A stretch of 64,000 nt of DNA, taken from the NCBI RefSeq assembly GCF_021341665.1, contig NZ_JAJTTH010000004.1, forward strand, positions 62,001-126,000. Reading direction: 5' to 3'. Of this stretch, positions 19,766 through 29,743 are shown piece after piece. Positions within the stretch are counted from its first letter, which is position 1. The number at the start of each line of letters is the position of its first letter. The position numbers and the translations under genes were made by a program. This stretch comes from Pseudomonas sp. Au-Pse12 (GTDB lineage Bacteria; Pseudomonadota; Gammaproteobacteria; Pseudomonadales; Pseudomonadaceae). Below the pieces are notes generated by a model, which saw nothing but the letters and a program-made list of their open reading frames with translations, was not told the origin of the DNA and did not search any database.

Positions 19766-19780
19766 ACTTGGTAACCAAGT
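19766..19780 (+). promoter_or_regulatory. Palindromic operator upstream of the GntR regulator
   Basis: ACTTGGT-A-ACCAAGT, a perfect 15-base palindrome, 13 bases before the regulator's start. A possible -35 (TTGACT, 19758-19763) lies just before it, so a bound protein would cover the promoter spacer. An almost identical palindrome lies before the amine oxidase gene. Confidence 0.75.
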
Positions 19781-19793
19781 AAATTTTCCACCC

Positions 19794-20480
19794 ATGAACA
19801 CTCTCGACGACACTCCGCCCCCAACCGCCGAACACGCCAGCGACGCTGCGCTGCAGGGCCTGTTCGTGGAAATCTTCGACGGCCTGCTGGCCCCGGGCGA
19901 AGCCCTGCCTGCCGAACGCCTGCTGGCCGAGCGCTACGGGGTTTCGCGGATCACCGTGCGCCAGGCGGTGCACAAGCTCAAGGACCTGGGCCTGGTGGAA
20001 GTCCGCCAGGGCGGCGCAAGCAAGGTTTGCGATCCGGCCAAGGCCGACGCCCGGGTACTGGAACTGCTGCTAAGGCACGCCGACAAGCTGCAATCGGACG
20101 CCGCCCGCGACCTGCTGCAGGACCTGGCCGAATACCAGGAACTGTATGCCACCGGGCTGCTGGAGGCTGCCGCGCGCCATGCCAGCGACCAGCAGCGCCA
20201 ACGCCTGCTGCAGTTGGTGGAGGCCTATCCCGATGACCTGGACCCGCAACAGGCCGAACACTTGAGCCAGCGCTTCTGGCAGGCCGTTACCGCGGCCGGG
20301 AAGAATCGCATCCTGCAAATGGAGATGGCCCTCTGGCAACGCTGGAGCGACAAGGCCCAACCGCAGGAAGGCGAGCCCCAGACCGTGCGCTGGTTCTACC
20401 TGACCCTGGCCAGGCAGTTGTCGAGCCGGCAGGACCCCTTGCCCTATTACCTGGCTTCGGTGCGCACTTCCCGAGGCTGA
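19794..20480 (+). CDS. GntR-family (FadR/FCD-type) transcriptional regulator
   Basis: A 228-residue regulator with an N-terminal winged helix (about residues 20-85; LPAERLLAERYGVSRITVRQAVHKLKDLGLVEVRQGG) and an all-helical C-terminal domain of FadR/FCD type (about 100-220). It sits just upstream of a flavin amine oxidase gene, and the same palindrome occurs before both genes, so it is likely autoregulated and controls the oxidase, with the amine or its product as ligand (inference). Ends in a terminator. Confidence 0.88.
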   Translation: MNTLDDTPPPTAEHASDAALQGLFVEIFDGLLAPGEALPAERLLAERYGVSRITVRQAVHKLKDLGLVEVRQGGASKVCDPAKADARVLELLLRHADKLQSDAARDLLQDLAEYQELYATGLLEAAARHASDQQRQRLLQLVEAYPDDLDPQQAEHLSQRFWQAVTAAGKNRILQMEMALWQRWSDKAQPQEGEPQTVRWFYLTLARQLSSRQDPLPYYLASVRTSRG

Positions 20481-20492
20481 CCCTTTCACCCC

Positions 20493-20516
20493 GACCGCTG
20501 GACGCGGTCTTTTTTT
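20493..20516 (+). terminator. Rho-independent terminator after the GntR gene
   Basis: Six-base GC-rich stem (20493-20498 with 20504-20509) followed by seven T residues. It separates the regulator from the oxidase gene, which then needs its own promoter or read-through. Confidence 0.7.
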
Positions 20517-20526
20517 GGCTGTGGCA

Positions 20527-20541
20527 ACTTGGTTACCAAGT
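20527..20541 (+). promoter_or_regulatory. Palindromic operator in front of the amine oxidase gene
   Basis: ACTTGGT-T-ACCAAGT, identical to the palindrome at 19766 except for the central base. It ends one base before GGAGG, the ribosome site of the oxidase gene, so a bound regulator would block elongation or initiation close to the start. Confidence 0.75.
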
Positions 20542-20550
20542 GGAGGTAAC

Positions 20551-21951
20551 ATGCGCTATCAACTGATGAATCCTGTGGGTTTTTCTCGGCAGCTGCTGGC
20601 TGCCCATCACGACCAGCCTGGCGCTGCCGGTGTCCCGGGCGGCCCGGGGCCGGCGGAAGTCGACGTGGCTGTGGTCGGCGCGGGCCTGTCCGGGCTGGTG
20701 GCCGCCCGCGCCCTGCAGGACGCGGGCCTGCGGGTGCTGGTCCTGGAGGCCCGCGACCGGGTAGGCGGGCGTACCTGGAACCAGGCCATCGGCGACAACC
20801 TGTGGGTGGATGGCGGCGGCCAGTGGATAGGCGCCAGCCAGTGCCGGGTGCTGGAACTGGCCCGGGAGCTGGATATCCCGCTGCTGGAGCAATACGACGA
20901 AGGCGAGCCGGTGGTCCTGGGCGACGGCCCGCGGGATGACGCCCAGGCACGCCGCGAGCGCCAGGACGTGCAAAGGCGCCTGGAAGCCATGGCGGACCAC
21001 GTGCCCGGCAGCGCGCCCTGGCTGGCGCCCGACGCGGCGGCGCTGGATGCCCTGAGCGTCGAAGCCTGGATGGACCGCGAAGGCTTGAGCGAAGCCGCAC
21101 GGGAAGCCGTCGCCAGCACCATCGGCACCACCCTGAGCACCGAACCGGGGCAAGTCTCGCTGCTCTGGCTGCTGTTCTACCTGGCCTCTGCCGGGGGCTT
21201 CGACGCCCTGGACGAACAGGCCCAGCAGTATCGGTTGCAGGGCGGTGCCCAGGCGCTATCCCTGCGCCTGGCCGAGCAGTTGGACGGCCGGCTGCGGCTG
21301 GATTGCCCGGTACAGCGCATCGTCACCCGCGACGACCAGTCGCTGCTCCTGCACTGCCGCCAGGGCCTGATCCGGGCCCGCCGCGCCATAGTGGCGATGA
21401 TGCCGGCCGATGTCCGCCGGATCGAGTTCTCGCCGCCGCTGCCGGCGGGGCGCCAGGCGCTGCAGGAAAACTGGAGCGGCTACAGCGGCATGAAAGTGCA
21501 CCTGCACTATTCGCGGCCGTTCTGGCGCGACGCCGGCCTCAGCGGCGCCAGCAGCAATGACCGCGGCCTGGTCCAGGTGACCTTCGACAGCACGGGCGAT
21601 CCGGCCCGGGGCGGGGTGCTGCTGGCGTTCGTCGACCCGCAGGTTCTGCGGGACCAGCCGCAGCAACGCCGCGCCCGGGTGCTGGCAGAGCTGGTGGCCC
21701 TGTTTGGCGAGGCGGCGCGGCAGCCGCTGGGGTATGTCGAGCAGGACTGGTCGCGCGAACCCTGGAGTGCCGGCTGCGTCACCGCCCTCAAGCCGCAGGT
21801 GCTCAGCCGCTATGGCCAGCACCTGCGGCCCGCCGTGGGCAGCCTGCACTGGGCGGGCTGTGAAACCTCCGACGTCTGGTGCGGCTACCTCGAGGGCGCG
21901 GTACGGGCCGGTGAACGGGCCGCCGAGGAGGTGCTGCAAGCCCTGGGCTGA
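20551..21951 (+). CDS. FAD-dependent amine oxidase
   Basis: A 466-residue flavin monoamine oxidase. The FAD-binding N-terminus shows VAVVGAGLSGLVAARAL (about residues 38-54), then VLEARDRVGGRTW, and the C-terminal FAD contact WCGYLEGAVRAGERAA. It oxidatively deaminates an amine to an aldehyde, ammonia and H2O2; the particular amine is unknown. No Tat or Sec signal is visible in the N-terminal 35 residues. GGAGG sits 4 bases before the ATG. Preceded by an operator shared with the upstream GntR gene. Confidence 0.88.
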   Translation: MRYQLMNPVGFSRQLLAAHHDQPGAAGVPGGPGPAEVDVAVVGAGLSGLVAARALQDAGLRVLVLEARDRVGGRTWNQAIGDNLWVDGGGQWIGASQCRVLELARELDIPLLEQYDEGEPVVLGDGPRDDAQARRERQDVQRRLEAMADHVPGSAPWLAPDAAALDALSVEAWMDREGLSEAAREAVASTIGTTLSTEPGQVSLLWLLFYLASAGGFDALDEQAQQYRLQGGAQALSLRLAEQLDGRLRLDCPVQRIVTRDDQSLLLHCRQGLIRARRAIVAMMPADVRRIEFSPPLPAGRQALQENWSGYSGMKVHLHYSRPFWRDAGLSGASSNDRGLVQVTFDSTGDPARGGVLLAFVDPQVLRDQPQQRRARVLAELVALFGEAARQPLGYVEQDWSREPWSAGCVTALKPQVLSRYGQHLRPAVGSLHWAGCETSDVWCGYLEGAVRAGERAAEEVLQALG

Positions 21952-21954
21952 AGC

Positions 21955-22308
21955 CTAGAGCTGATAGTCCACAGACCCGTCGCTGAGGTCCGAGAGATCC
22001 AGCGGCCGGGTCGCCCCCATCCACATCGGGTAATCGCGATGATCGCGCAGGTCGCTGCCGGTGATCGGGTGCACCAGCACCACCAGGCCCTGGCGATTGA
22101 GCATCAGCCAGGGCACCAGCTCGGCGAACAGCGCCGGCTTGAACGCCAGCTGGCAACTCCAGTCCGGATGCGGCCCCACTGGCCGTTCGTGAACCCGGCC
22201 CATTTTCAGCGGGAACAATTGCGCCGCCTGCTCGCACAAGGCCCGGGCCTGATCGATGGTGCTGGCGTCGAAATAGACATGGGCGTGATAGCCCTTGATC
22301 CGTTGCAT
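21955..22308 (-). CDS. DOPA 4,5-dioxygenase family protein
   Basis: A 117-residue protein of the DOPA 4,5-dioxygenase-like family: YHAHVYFD at the N-terminus, GPHPDWSCQL, and VLVHPITGSDLRDHRDYPMWMG, supplying the conserved histidines for a metal site. Bacterial members are mostly uncharacterised; extradiol cleavage of a catechol is the family expectation. GAGGA lies 7 bases before the ATG at 22308. Convergent with the amine oxidase gene, whose stop is 3 bases away; a link between the two activities (amine to aldehyde or catechol) is speculative. Confidence 0.82.
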   Translation of the reverse strand: MQRIKGYHAHVYFDASTIDQARALCEQAAQLFPLKMGRVHERPVGPHPDWSCQLAFKPALFAELVPWLMLNRQGLVVLVHPITGSDLRDHRDYPMWMGATRPLDLSDLSDGSVDYQL

Positions 22309-22377
22309 GTCGAAATCCTCATGAAATTGTCCTGGCCCAGGCCAGCGCGGTGCACGCGCCATGGTGCCATGAGCCGC

Positions 22378-23328
22378 CTACAGAGCGATGGACGGCAACG
22401 CCAGCCCCTTGAGGGATTGGGCGCTGTCGGCCTGTTCGGCCATCAGCCAGTCGACGAAACGCTGGATCAACGGGCCACGACGCTTACGCTGCGGCAGCAC
22501 CACGTAGTAGCCGTAGCCGGACAGCGCTCGCTCGGTGATCGGCCGACACAGCAGGCCCTGCTCCAGCAGGTCGTCCACCAGGTGACGCCAGCCGATGGCC
22601 ACGCCCTGGCCGCCAATGGCTGCCTGGATCAGCAGCGTGTAGTTGTCGAAGCGCAGTTGCCCCGGGGCCGGGGCGCCGGCCAGGCCCAGCTCGCGAAACA
22701 CCCCGCTCCAATCGAACCAGTGGCTGCTGTTCTCGCCCCGCAGGTGCAGCAGCGGCAGCTCCAGCAGCGAGCGCGCAGGCAGCGGCGCGGCGCGGTCCTT
22801 GAGCAGCAGCGGGCTGCACACCGGAAACACTTCCTCACTGAACAGCCAGTGGCTTTCCCCTTGCTTGAAACGCCCTTCGCCGAACAGCACCGCCACGTCG
22901 ATATCGCTGCGCAACATGCTGTGGCTGCGCTCGCTGGTCACCAGGCTGACATCCACCTGCGGGTTGGCCTGATGAAAGCGGTGCAGGCGTGGCATCAGCC
23001 AATAGGCGGCAAACGCGAAATCCGTGGCCACCTGCAACACCTCGTGCTGATGCTGCTGGCTGAGGGCGCTGAGGCCGGCATCGATGCTCTGCAAACCGAC
23101 CTGTACCTGCTCCAGCAACAGCGCGCCGGACTCGGTCAGCTCGATGCCCCGGTAGATGCGGTCGAACAGGCGCACCGCCAGTTGCTCTTCCAGGCGCTTG
23201 ATCTGCTGGCTGATGGCCGGCTGGGTGGTCCCCAGTTCCACCGCCGCGGCGGTGAAGCTGCGCAGACGCGCGGCCGCTTCAAACACCCGGAGCAGGTCCA
23301 GGGACAGGTCACCAAGGGCTTCATACAT
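22378..23328 (-). CDS. LysR-type regulator of the choline sulfatase genes
   Basis: A 316-residue LysR regulator with helix-turn-helix in residues 12-70 (RSFTAAAVELGTTQPAISQQIKRLEE) and a substrate domain after about residue 100. It is divergent from the choline sulfatase gene with a 114-base gap, the usual arrangement for a LysR regulator and its target, and the same arrangement occurs in P. aeruginosa (PA0031/PA0032). It probably senses choline-O-sulfate or choline. Confidence 0.87.
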   Translation of the reverse strand: MYEALGDLSLDLLRVFEAAARLRSFTAAAVELGTTQPAISQQIKRLEEQLAVRLFDRIYRGIELTESGALLLEQVQVGLQSIDAGLSALSQQHQHEVLQVATDFAFAAYWLMPRLHRFHQANPQVDVSLVTSERSHSMLRSDIDVAVLFGEGRFKQGESHWLFSEEVFPVCSPLLLKDRAAPLPARSLLELPLLHLRGENSSHWFDWSGVFRELGLAGAPAPGQLRFDNYTLLIQAAIGGQGVAIGWRHLVDDLLEQGLLCRPITERALSGYGYYVVLPQRKRRGPLIQRFVDWLMAEQADSAQSLKGLALPSIAL

Positions 23329-23442
23329 AAGCGTTGCTTATCCTAGTCATTGCCGTGCATGGGCTTTACCGCCAAAGGCATGGAATCCATGCTCGATTGC
23401 AGCACTTTCGCATAACCATCGACTATGGAATGCCGCGAGCCC

Positions 23443-24957
23443 ATGAAGCGCAAGAACATTCTTTTCATCATGGCCGACCAGATGGCCGCGCCCTTGCTGC
23501 CGTTCTACGGTCCATCGCCGATCAAGCTGCCGCACCTCAGCCGCCTGGCCGCCCAGGGCGTGGTGTTCGACGCCGCCTACTGCAACAGCCCGCTGTGCGC
23601 ACCCTCGCGCTTCACCCTGGTCAGCGGCCAGTTGCCGAGCAAGATCGGCGCCTACGACAACGCCGCCGACTTCCCCGCCGACGTGCCCACCTATGCCCAC
23701 TACCTGCGGCGCCTGGGCTACCGCACCGCGCTGTCGGGCAAGATGCACTTCTGCGGCCCGGACCAGTTGCACGGCTACGAAGAGCGCCTGACCACCGACA
23801 TCTACCCCGCCGACTACGGCTGGGCGGTGAACTGGGACCAGCCCGAGGTGCGCCCCAGCTGGTACCACAACATGTCCTCGGTGCTGCAGGCCGGCCCTTG
23901 CGTGCGCACCAACCAACTGGATTTCGACGAAGAGGTGGTGTTCAAGGCCCGGCAGTACCTGTTCGACCATGTGCGCGAAGCCGGCGACCAACCGTTCTGC
24001 CTGACGGTTTCCATGACCCACCCCCACGACCCGTACACCATTCCCAAGGCCTTCTGGGAGCTGTACCGCGACGACGAAATCCCCTTGCCCCAGACCCCGC
24101 CCCAGAGCGAGCTGGACCCGCATTCCCAGCGCCTGCTCAAGGTCTACGACCTGTGGGACAAGCCGCTGCCTGTGGATAAGATCCGCGACGCACGGCGTGC
24201 CTACTTCGGCGCCTGCAGCTACATCGACAGCAACGTCGGCACGCTGCTGCAGACCCTGGAAGACACCGGGCTGGCGGACGACACGCTGATCGTGTTTTCC
24301 GGCGACCACGGCGACATGCTCGGCGAACGCGGCCTCTGGTACAAAATGCACTGGTTCGAAATGGCTGCCCGGGTGCCGCTGCTGATCTGGGCACCGGGGC
24401 AGTTCGCCGCCGGGCGGGTCGGCGCCGCGGTGTCCACCGCCGACCTGCTGCCGACCCTGGTGGAACTGGCCGGCGGCCATGTGGAGCCCAACCTGCCCCT
24501 GGACGGCCGCTCCCTGGTCCCGCACCTGCAAGGGCAGGGCGGCCACGATGAAGTGTTCGGCGAGTACATGGCCGAAGGCACCCTCAGCCCGCTGATGATG
24601 ATTCGTCGCGGCGCCTACAAATTCATCTACAGCGAAGACGACCCGTGCCTGCTCTTCGATGTCGCCAACGACCCGCAAGAGCGCGTCGACCTCAGCCGGT
24701 CGGCCGGGCACCGCGCGCTGTTCGACGCCTTCCTCGCCGAGGCCCGGGCCAAGTGGGACATCCCGGCCATTCACCAACAGGTCCTGGCCAGCCAGCGCCG
24801 CCGCCGACTGGTGGCCGACGCCCTGAACCGGGGCACGCGCAAGAGCTGGGACCACCAGCCACAGGTAGACGCCAGTGCGCAGTACATGCGCAACCACATC
24901 GACCTCGACGATCTGGAGCGCAAGGCGCGTTATCCACAACCCTGCCAACACCCATAA
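23443..24957 (+). CDS. betC: choline-sulfatase
   Basis: Hydrolyses choline-O-sulfate to choline and sulfate, feeding glycine-betaine synthesis and sulfur supply. 504 residues, cytoplasmic (no signal). The sulfatase signature CAPSR (C52, to be converted to formylglycine) and N-terminal metal site MADQM are present, along with the C-terminal extension seen in BetC. Start at ATG 23443, matching the usual KRKNILFIMADQ beginning; an in-frame ATG 18 bases upstream is less likely. The choline-binding protein gene follows 17 bases after. Confidence 0.95.
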   Translation: MKRKNILFIMADQMAAPLLPFYGPSPIKLPHLSRLAAQGVVFDAAYCNSPLCAPSRFTLVSGQLPSKIGAYDNAADFPADVPTYAHYLRRLGYRTALSGKMHFCGPDQLHGYEERLTTDIYPADYGWAVNWDQPEVRPSWYHNMSSVLQAGPCVRTNQLDFDEEVVFKARQYLFDHVREAGDQPFCLTVSMTHPHDPYTIPKAFWELYRDDEIPLPQTPPQSELDPHSQRLLKVYDLWDKPLPVDKIRDARRAYFGACSYIDSNVGTLLQTLEDTGLADDTLIVFSGDHGDMLGERGLWYKMHWFEMAARVPLLIWAPGQFAAGRVGAAVSTADLLPTLVELAGGHVEPNLPLDGRSLVPHLQGQGGHDEVFGEYMAEGTLSPLMMIRRGAYKFIYSEDDPCLLFDVANDPQERVDLSRSAGHRALFDAFLAEARAKWDIPAIHQQVLASQRRRRLVADALNRGTRKSWDHQPQVDASAQYMRNHIDLDDLERKARYPQPCQHP

Positions 24958-24974
24958 AACCTGAGGGGAAGAGC

Positions 24975-25892
24975 ATGCAAAGGTTATCCACAGCACTGAC
25001 ATTCGGGCTTCTGGTCTTCGGCAGCGCATCCGCCTGGGCCGACTCATGCGCGACGGTGAAGATGGCCGATCCGGGCTGGAGCGACATCGCCGCGACCAAC
25101 GCCATCGCCAGCTTCCTGCTCGAAGGCATGGGCTACAAGGCCAAGATCGACACCCTGGCCGTGCCCATTACCTACGGCGGCCTCAAGGATGGCCAGGTGG
25201 ACGTGTTCCTGGGCAACTGGATGCCGGCGCAGCAGGGCTTCTACGACAAGTTCGTGGCCAATGGCGACGTCACCCAGCTGGCGAAGAACCTTGAAGGCAC
25301 CGAATTCACCCTGGCAGTGCCGGACTATGTGTGGGAGGCCGGGGTGCATGACTTTTCCGACCTGAACAGATTGGCCGACCGGTTCGACAAGAAGCTCTAC
25401 GGCATCGGTTCCGGCGCGCCGGCCAACCTGTCGCTGCAACAAATCATCAAGCACAACCAGTTCGGCCTGGGCCAGTGGAAGCTGATCGAATCCAGCGAAC
25501 AGGCGATGCTCGCCGAAGTCTCCCGGGCCACGAAAAAGCAGCGTTTCATCACCTTCCTCGGCTGGACCCCGCACCCGATGAACGTGCAGCTGAACATGCG
25601 CTACCTCACCGGCGGCGAGCAGTACTTCGGCGCCAGCGGCAGCGTCTACACCCTGACCCGCAAGGGTTATGCACAGGCCTGCCCGAATGTCGGCAAGCTG
25701 CTGTCCAACCTGCGTTTCACCCAGGACATGGAGAACAGCATCATGGCCGAGGTGGTGAACCGCAAACTCAGCAATGCCGACGCGGCCAAGGCCTGGATCA
25801 AGGCCAACCCGGCGGTGCTGGAGCAGTGGCTGGAAGGGGTCCGGACCCTCGACGGCAAGGACGCCCTGGCCGCGGTGAAGGGCATGTTGTAG
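24975..25892 (+). CDS. choX: choline ABC transporter substrate-binding protein
   Basis: Periplasmic choline-binding protein of 305 residues: signal peptide (cleavage AWA-DSC) and an OpuAC-type fold with VKMADPGWSDIAATNA, the VFLGNWMP motif, and aromatic residues that cage the trimethylammonium group. The permease and ATPase are not in this window, so it must share them with a transporter elsewhere. Same strand as the sulfatase gene and probably co-transcribed. An exact DnaA box lies inside its first codons. Confidence 0.9.
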   Translation: MQRLSTALTFGLLVFGSASAWADSCATVKMADPGWSDIAATNAIASFLLEGMGYKAKIDTLAVPITYGGLKDGQVDVFLGNWMPAQQGFYDKFVANGDVTQLAKNLEGTEFTLAVPDYVWEAGVHDFSDLNRLADRFDKKLYGIGSGAPANLSLQQIIKHNQFGLGQWKLIESSEQAMLAEVSRATKKQRFITFLGWTPHPMNVQLNMRYLTGGEQYFGASGSVYTLTRKGYAQACPNVGKLLSNLRFTQDMENSIMAEVVNRKLSNADAAKAWIKANPAVLEQWLEGVRTLDGKDALAAVKGML

Positions 25893-25910
25893 AGCACCAG
25901 CCAGCGGCCG

Positions 25911-25931
25911 TTCGCCGGCAAGCCGGCTCCT
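25911..25931. repeat. REP unit
   Basis: One copy of TTCGCCGGCAAGCCGGCTCC type, the same unit as at 6672 and 28622, in the gap between choX and the SulP gene. Confidence 0.75.
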
Positions 25932-26019
25932 CCGGGACGAGGGGCCAGCCTCGGCACATGCCCGAGGCCTGACAATGCTTTACCCTGGCCCCCTCGAATC
26001 CACCCATCCGTGAGCAACC

Positions 26020-27588
26020 ATGGCCTGGCCCAACCGCCATTCACTCCTGCCTTTTCTCGGCTGGCTGCCACGCCAGACCCGCGCCAGCGTCGGTCGTGAT
26101 CTGCTGGTGGGCCTGAGCGGTGCGATCCTCGCCCTGCCGCAATCCATCGCCTACGCGCTGATCGCCGGCCTGCCGGCGGAATACGGGCTGTACGCGGCCA
26201 TCGTCCCGGTGCTGATCGCCTGCCTCTGGGGCTCGTCGTGGCACCTGATCTGCGGCCCCACGGCGGCGATTTCCATCGTGCTGTACGCCAGCGTCAGCCC
26301 CCTGGCGGTGCCGGCGTCCGAAGACTACATCACCCTGATCCTGCTGCTGACCCTGCTGGCCGGGGTCTTTCAGTGGCTGCTGGGGATGCTGCGTTTCGGC
26401 GCCCTGGTGAACTTCGTCTCGCACTCGGTGGTGCTGGGTTTCACCCTCGGCGCGGCGGTGGTCATCGCCATTGGCCAGTTGCCCAACCTGCTGGGGCTGG
26501 ATCTGCCGAACCAGGCCACGGCCCTGAATAGCCTGGGCCAGTTGCTGCAACACCTGGGTGCCGTGGACCGGCCTTCGCTGCTGCTGGGGCTGGCCACCCT
26601 GGCGGTGGGTATTGCCCTGAAGCTGTTGGCGCCGCGCTGGCCGAGCCTGTTGATCTGCCTGGTGCTCAGCACCCTGGCGGCGTGGCTGTTGCCGGGGCTG
26701 TTTGGCGATGTGCAGCGGGTCAGCGCCTTTGTCGGTCGGCTGCCGCCGCTGAGCCCACTGCCACTGGACCTGGAACTGATCCTGCGGTTGCTGCCCAGCG
26801 CGGTGGCGGTGGGCATGCTGGGGCTGGTGACCAGCCTGTCGATTGCCCGCTCGCTGTCAGCGCGCTCGGAACAACTGCTGGACGCCAACCAGGAAATTCG
26901 CGCCCAGGGCCTGTCGAACATGGTCGGCGCGTTCTTCTCCGGCTACCTGTCCTCGGGGTCCTTTACCCGCTCCGGACTGAGCTACGAGGCCGGAGCCTGC
27001 TCGCCCCTGGCCGGGGTGTTCTCGGCGCTGTGGGTGGCGCTGTTCGCCGTGGCCGGCGCCGGGCTGATCGCGCATATCCCGATCCCGGCCATGGCCGGCA
27101 GCATCCTGCTGATCTGCTGGGGGCTGGTGGACCATCGGAGCATTCGCGCGCTGTTCCGGGTCAGCCGCGCCGAGTTCGTGGTGATGAGCCTGACCTGTGT
27201 CGCCACCTTGCTCCTGGAGTTGCAGACCGCGATCTATGCCGGGGTCCTGGCGTCGCTGTTCTTCTACCTCAAGCGCACTTCGCAACCGCGGGTGCAGCAG
27301 TCCAGCGAAGGCGACGAAGACATCCTGCGGGTGGGCGGCTCGATCTTCTTCGGCGCCAGCCATTACCTGCAGGTGCGCCTGCAGCGCTGCCACGCACCGA
27401 AACTGGTGATCGACGCCCGGCAGATCAACTTCATCGACTATTCAGGGGTGGCGATGCTGCACCAGGAAGCGCGCCGACTGCGGCGTCAGGGCCGCAGCCT
27501 GACCCTGCGCCGGGCGCGGCAGGCGGTGAAGGAGGAATTGATCAGGCTGGAAGGGCCGGCGCACTGCCCGATCCGCTTCGAAGACTGA
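26020..27588 (+). CDS. SulP-family inorganic anion transporter
   Basis: A 522-residue inner-membrane carrier with about 11-14 hydrophobic segments up to residue 420 and a cytoplasmic STAS domain at the C-terminus (about 425-515, with INFIDYSGVAMLHQEARRLRRQG). The SulP signature region GLPAEYGLYAAIVP is present near residue 45. Likely sulfate import or export; its place beside choline sulfatase suggests handling of the sulfate released. Bicarbonate is an alternative substrate for the family. Confidence 0.88.
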   Translation: MAWPNRHSLLPFLGWLPRQTRASVGRDLLVGLSGAILALPQSIAYALIAGLPAEYGLYAAIVPVLIACLWGSSWHLICGPTAAISIVLYASVSPLAVPASEDYITLILLLTLLAGVFQWLLGMLRFGALVNFVSHSVVLGFTLGAAVVIAIGQLPNLLGLDLPNQATALNSLGQLLQHLGAVDRPSLLLGLATLAVGIALKLLAPRWPSLLICLVLSTLAAWLLPGLFGDVQRVSAFVGRLPPLSPLPLDLELILRLLPSAVAVGMLGLVTSLSIARSLSARSEQLLDANQEIRAQGLSNMVGAFFSGYLSSGSFTRSGLSYEAGACSPLAGVFSALWVALFAVAGAGLIAHIPIPAMAGSILLICWGLVDHRSIRALFRVSRAEFVVMSLTCVATLLLELQTAIYAGVLASLFFYLKRTSQPRVQQSSEGDEDILRVGGSIFFGASHYLQVRLQRCHAPKLVIDARQINFIDYSGVAMLHQEARRLRRQGRSLTLRRARQAVKEELIRLEGPAHCPIRFED

Positions 27589-27613
27589 GCCCACGGCCTG
27601 CCGGGGCGCTGCC

Positions 27614-27746
27614 TGTGGCGAGCGAGCTTGCTCGCGCTGGATGGTGCAGCCAGCCCAAGACCCGCGCCCCGTCTCTGTCTGAAACACCGCGATAGCCGGC
27701 TTTACGACCGCTACGCGGCCGAGCGGGAGTAAGCTCCCTCGCCACA
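27614..27746. repeat. Composite REPIN element, copy 1
   Basis: A 133-base element bounded by TGTGGCGAGCGAGCTTGCTC and its approximate reverse complement. Its interior is nearly identical to the element at 30760-30906. It fills the gap between convergent SulP and aroE genes. Confidence 0.85.
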
Positions 27747-27762
27747 CATGATCTTCAGGGGG

Positions 27763-28584
27763 TTACTGGGCCAGCTGGCGACGCAGTTCGGCCAGCACCG
27801 GGGCGCTGTCCGGGCGTACGCCGCGCCACAGGTAGAAGGCTTCCGCCGCTTGCTCGGCCAGCATGCCCAGGCCATCCAGCACCCGCGCCGCGCCGTGGTC
27901 GCTGGCCCAGCGGCAGAACGGCGTCGGCTCCTTGGCGTACATCATGTCGTAGCACACGGTCTTGCCCGGCTCGATCAGGCTGCTGGCAATCGGCGGCAGC
28001 TCGCCCGACAGGCTGGCGGAGGTGGCATTGATGATCAGGTCCACCGACTCCTGCAACCAATCGAAACCACTGGCCGAGACCGGCCCCAGGTCGGCGAACA
28101 GCTCGGCCAGCCGCTCGGCCTTTTCCACCGTGCGGTTGGCGATCACCACGGCTTCCGGTTGTTCCGCCAGCAGCGGTTCCAGAGCGCCCCGCACCGCGCC
28201 GCCGGCCCCCAGCAGGAGGATGCGCTTGCCCTTGAGGCTGACCCCGGCGTTCACCGTCAGGTCGCGTACCAGCCCGGCGCCGTCGGTGTTGTCCCCCAGC
28301 AGGCGGCCATCGGCCTGCTTGCTCAGGGTGTTCACCGCACCGGCACGCTGGGCGCGTTCGGTCAGGCTGTCACACAGGCGATAGGCGTCTTCCTTGAACG
28401 GCACCGTGACGTTGGCCCCGCGCCCGTGGGCGAAGAAACGGCGAGCGGCGCCGGCGAAATCGTCCAGGGGCGCCAGCAAGGTGTCGTACTCCAGCTGCTG
28501 GCCGGTCTGCTGGGCGAACAGCCGATGGATCAACGGCGACTTGCTGTGGCCGATCGGATTACCAAAGACAACGTACTGATCCAT
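27763..28584 (-). CDS. aroE: shikimate dehydrogenase
   Basis: NADPH-dependent reduction of 3-dehydroshikimate to shikimate in aromatic biosynthesis. 273 residues with the shikimate site NPIGHSKSP, the catalytic lysine in [16 protein letters not shown], and the nucleotide loop [14 protein letters not shown] lies just upstream of the ATG at 28584. hemF lies 75 bases upstream on the same strand, as in other pseudomonads. Confidence 0.96.
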   Translation of the reverse strand: MDQYVVFGNPIGHSKSPLIHRLFAQQTGQQLEYDTLLAPLDDFAGAARRFFAHGRGANVTVPFKEDAYRLCDSLTERAQRAGAVNTLSKQADGRLLGDNTDGAGLVRDLTVNAGVSLKGKRILLLGAGGAVRGALEPLLAEQPEAVVIANRTVEKAERLAELFADLGPVSASGFDWLQESVDLIINATSASLSGELPPIASSLIEPGKTVCYDMMYAKEPTPFCRWASDHGAARVLDGLGMLAEQAAEAFYLWRGVRPDSAPVLAELRRQLAQ

Positions 28585-28621
28585 CGTTCCTCCTGTGTTC
28601 AACACCCGCCGTGACGGCCTT

Positions 28622-28644
28622 TTCGCCGGCAAGCCGGCTCCTAC
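28622..28644. repeat. REP unit
   Basis: Copy of the TTCGCCGGCAAGCCGGCTCCTAC unit in the hemF-aroE gap. Confidence 0.75.
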
Positions 28645-28658
28645 ACGGTAGGTGCGGT

Positions 28659-29600
<942 letters not shown>

Positions 29601-29743
29601 CTACGCGGCGCTAGGGATGGAACACGGGCCGGCGCAAATGGGCGCGTAGCATAACACCGCGCCGGGGCGCTCCGCAGTTGACGAAGGTCAAGCAGAGGAG
29701 TCCGATAGAACCCTTTCACGCGACGACCAAGGAGTGAGTACAG

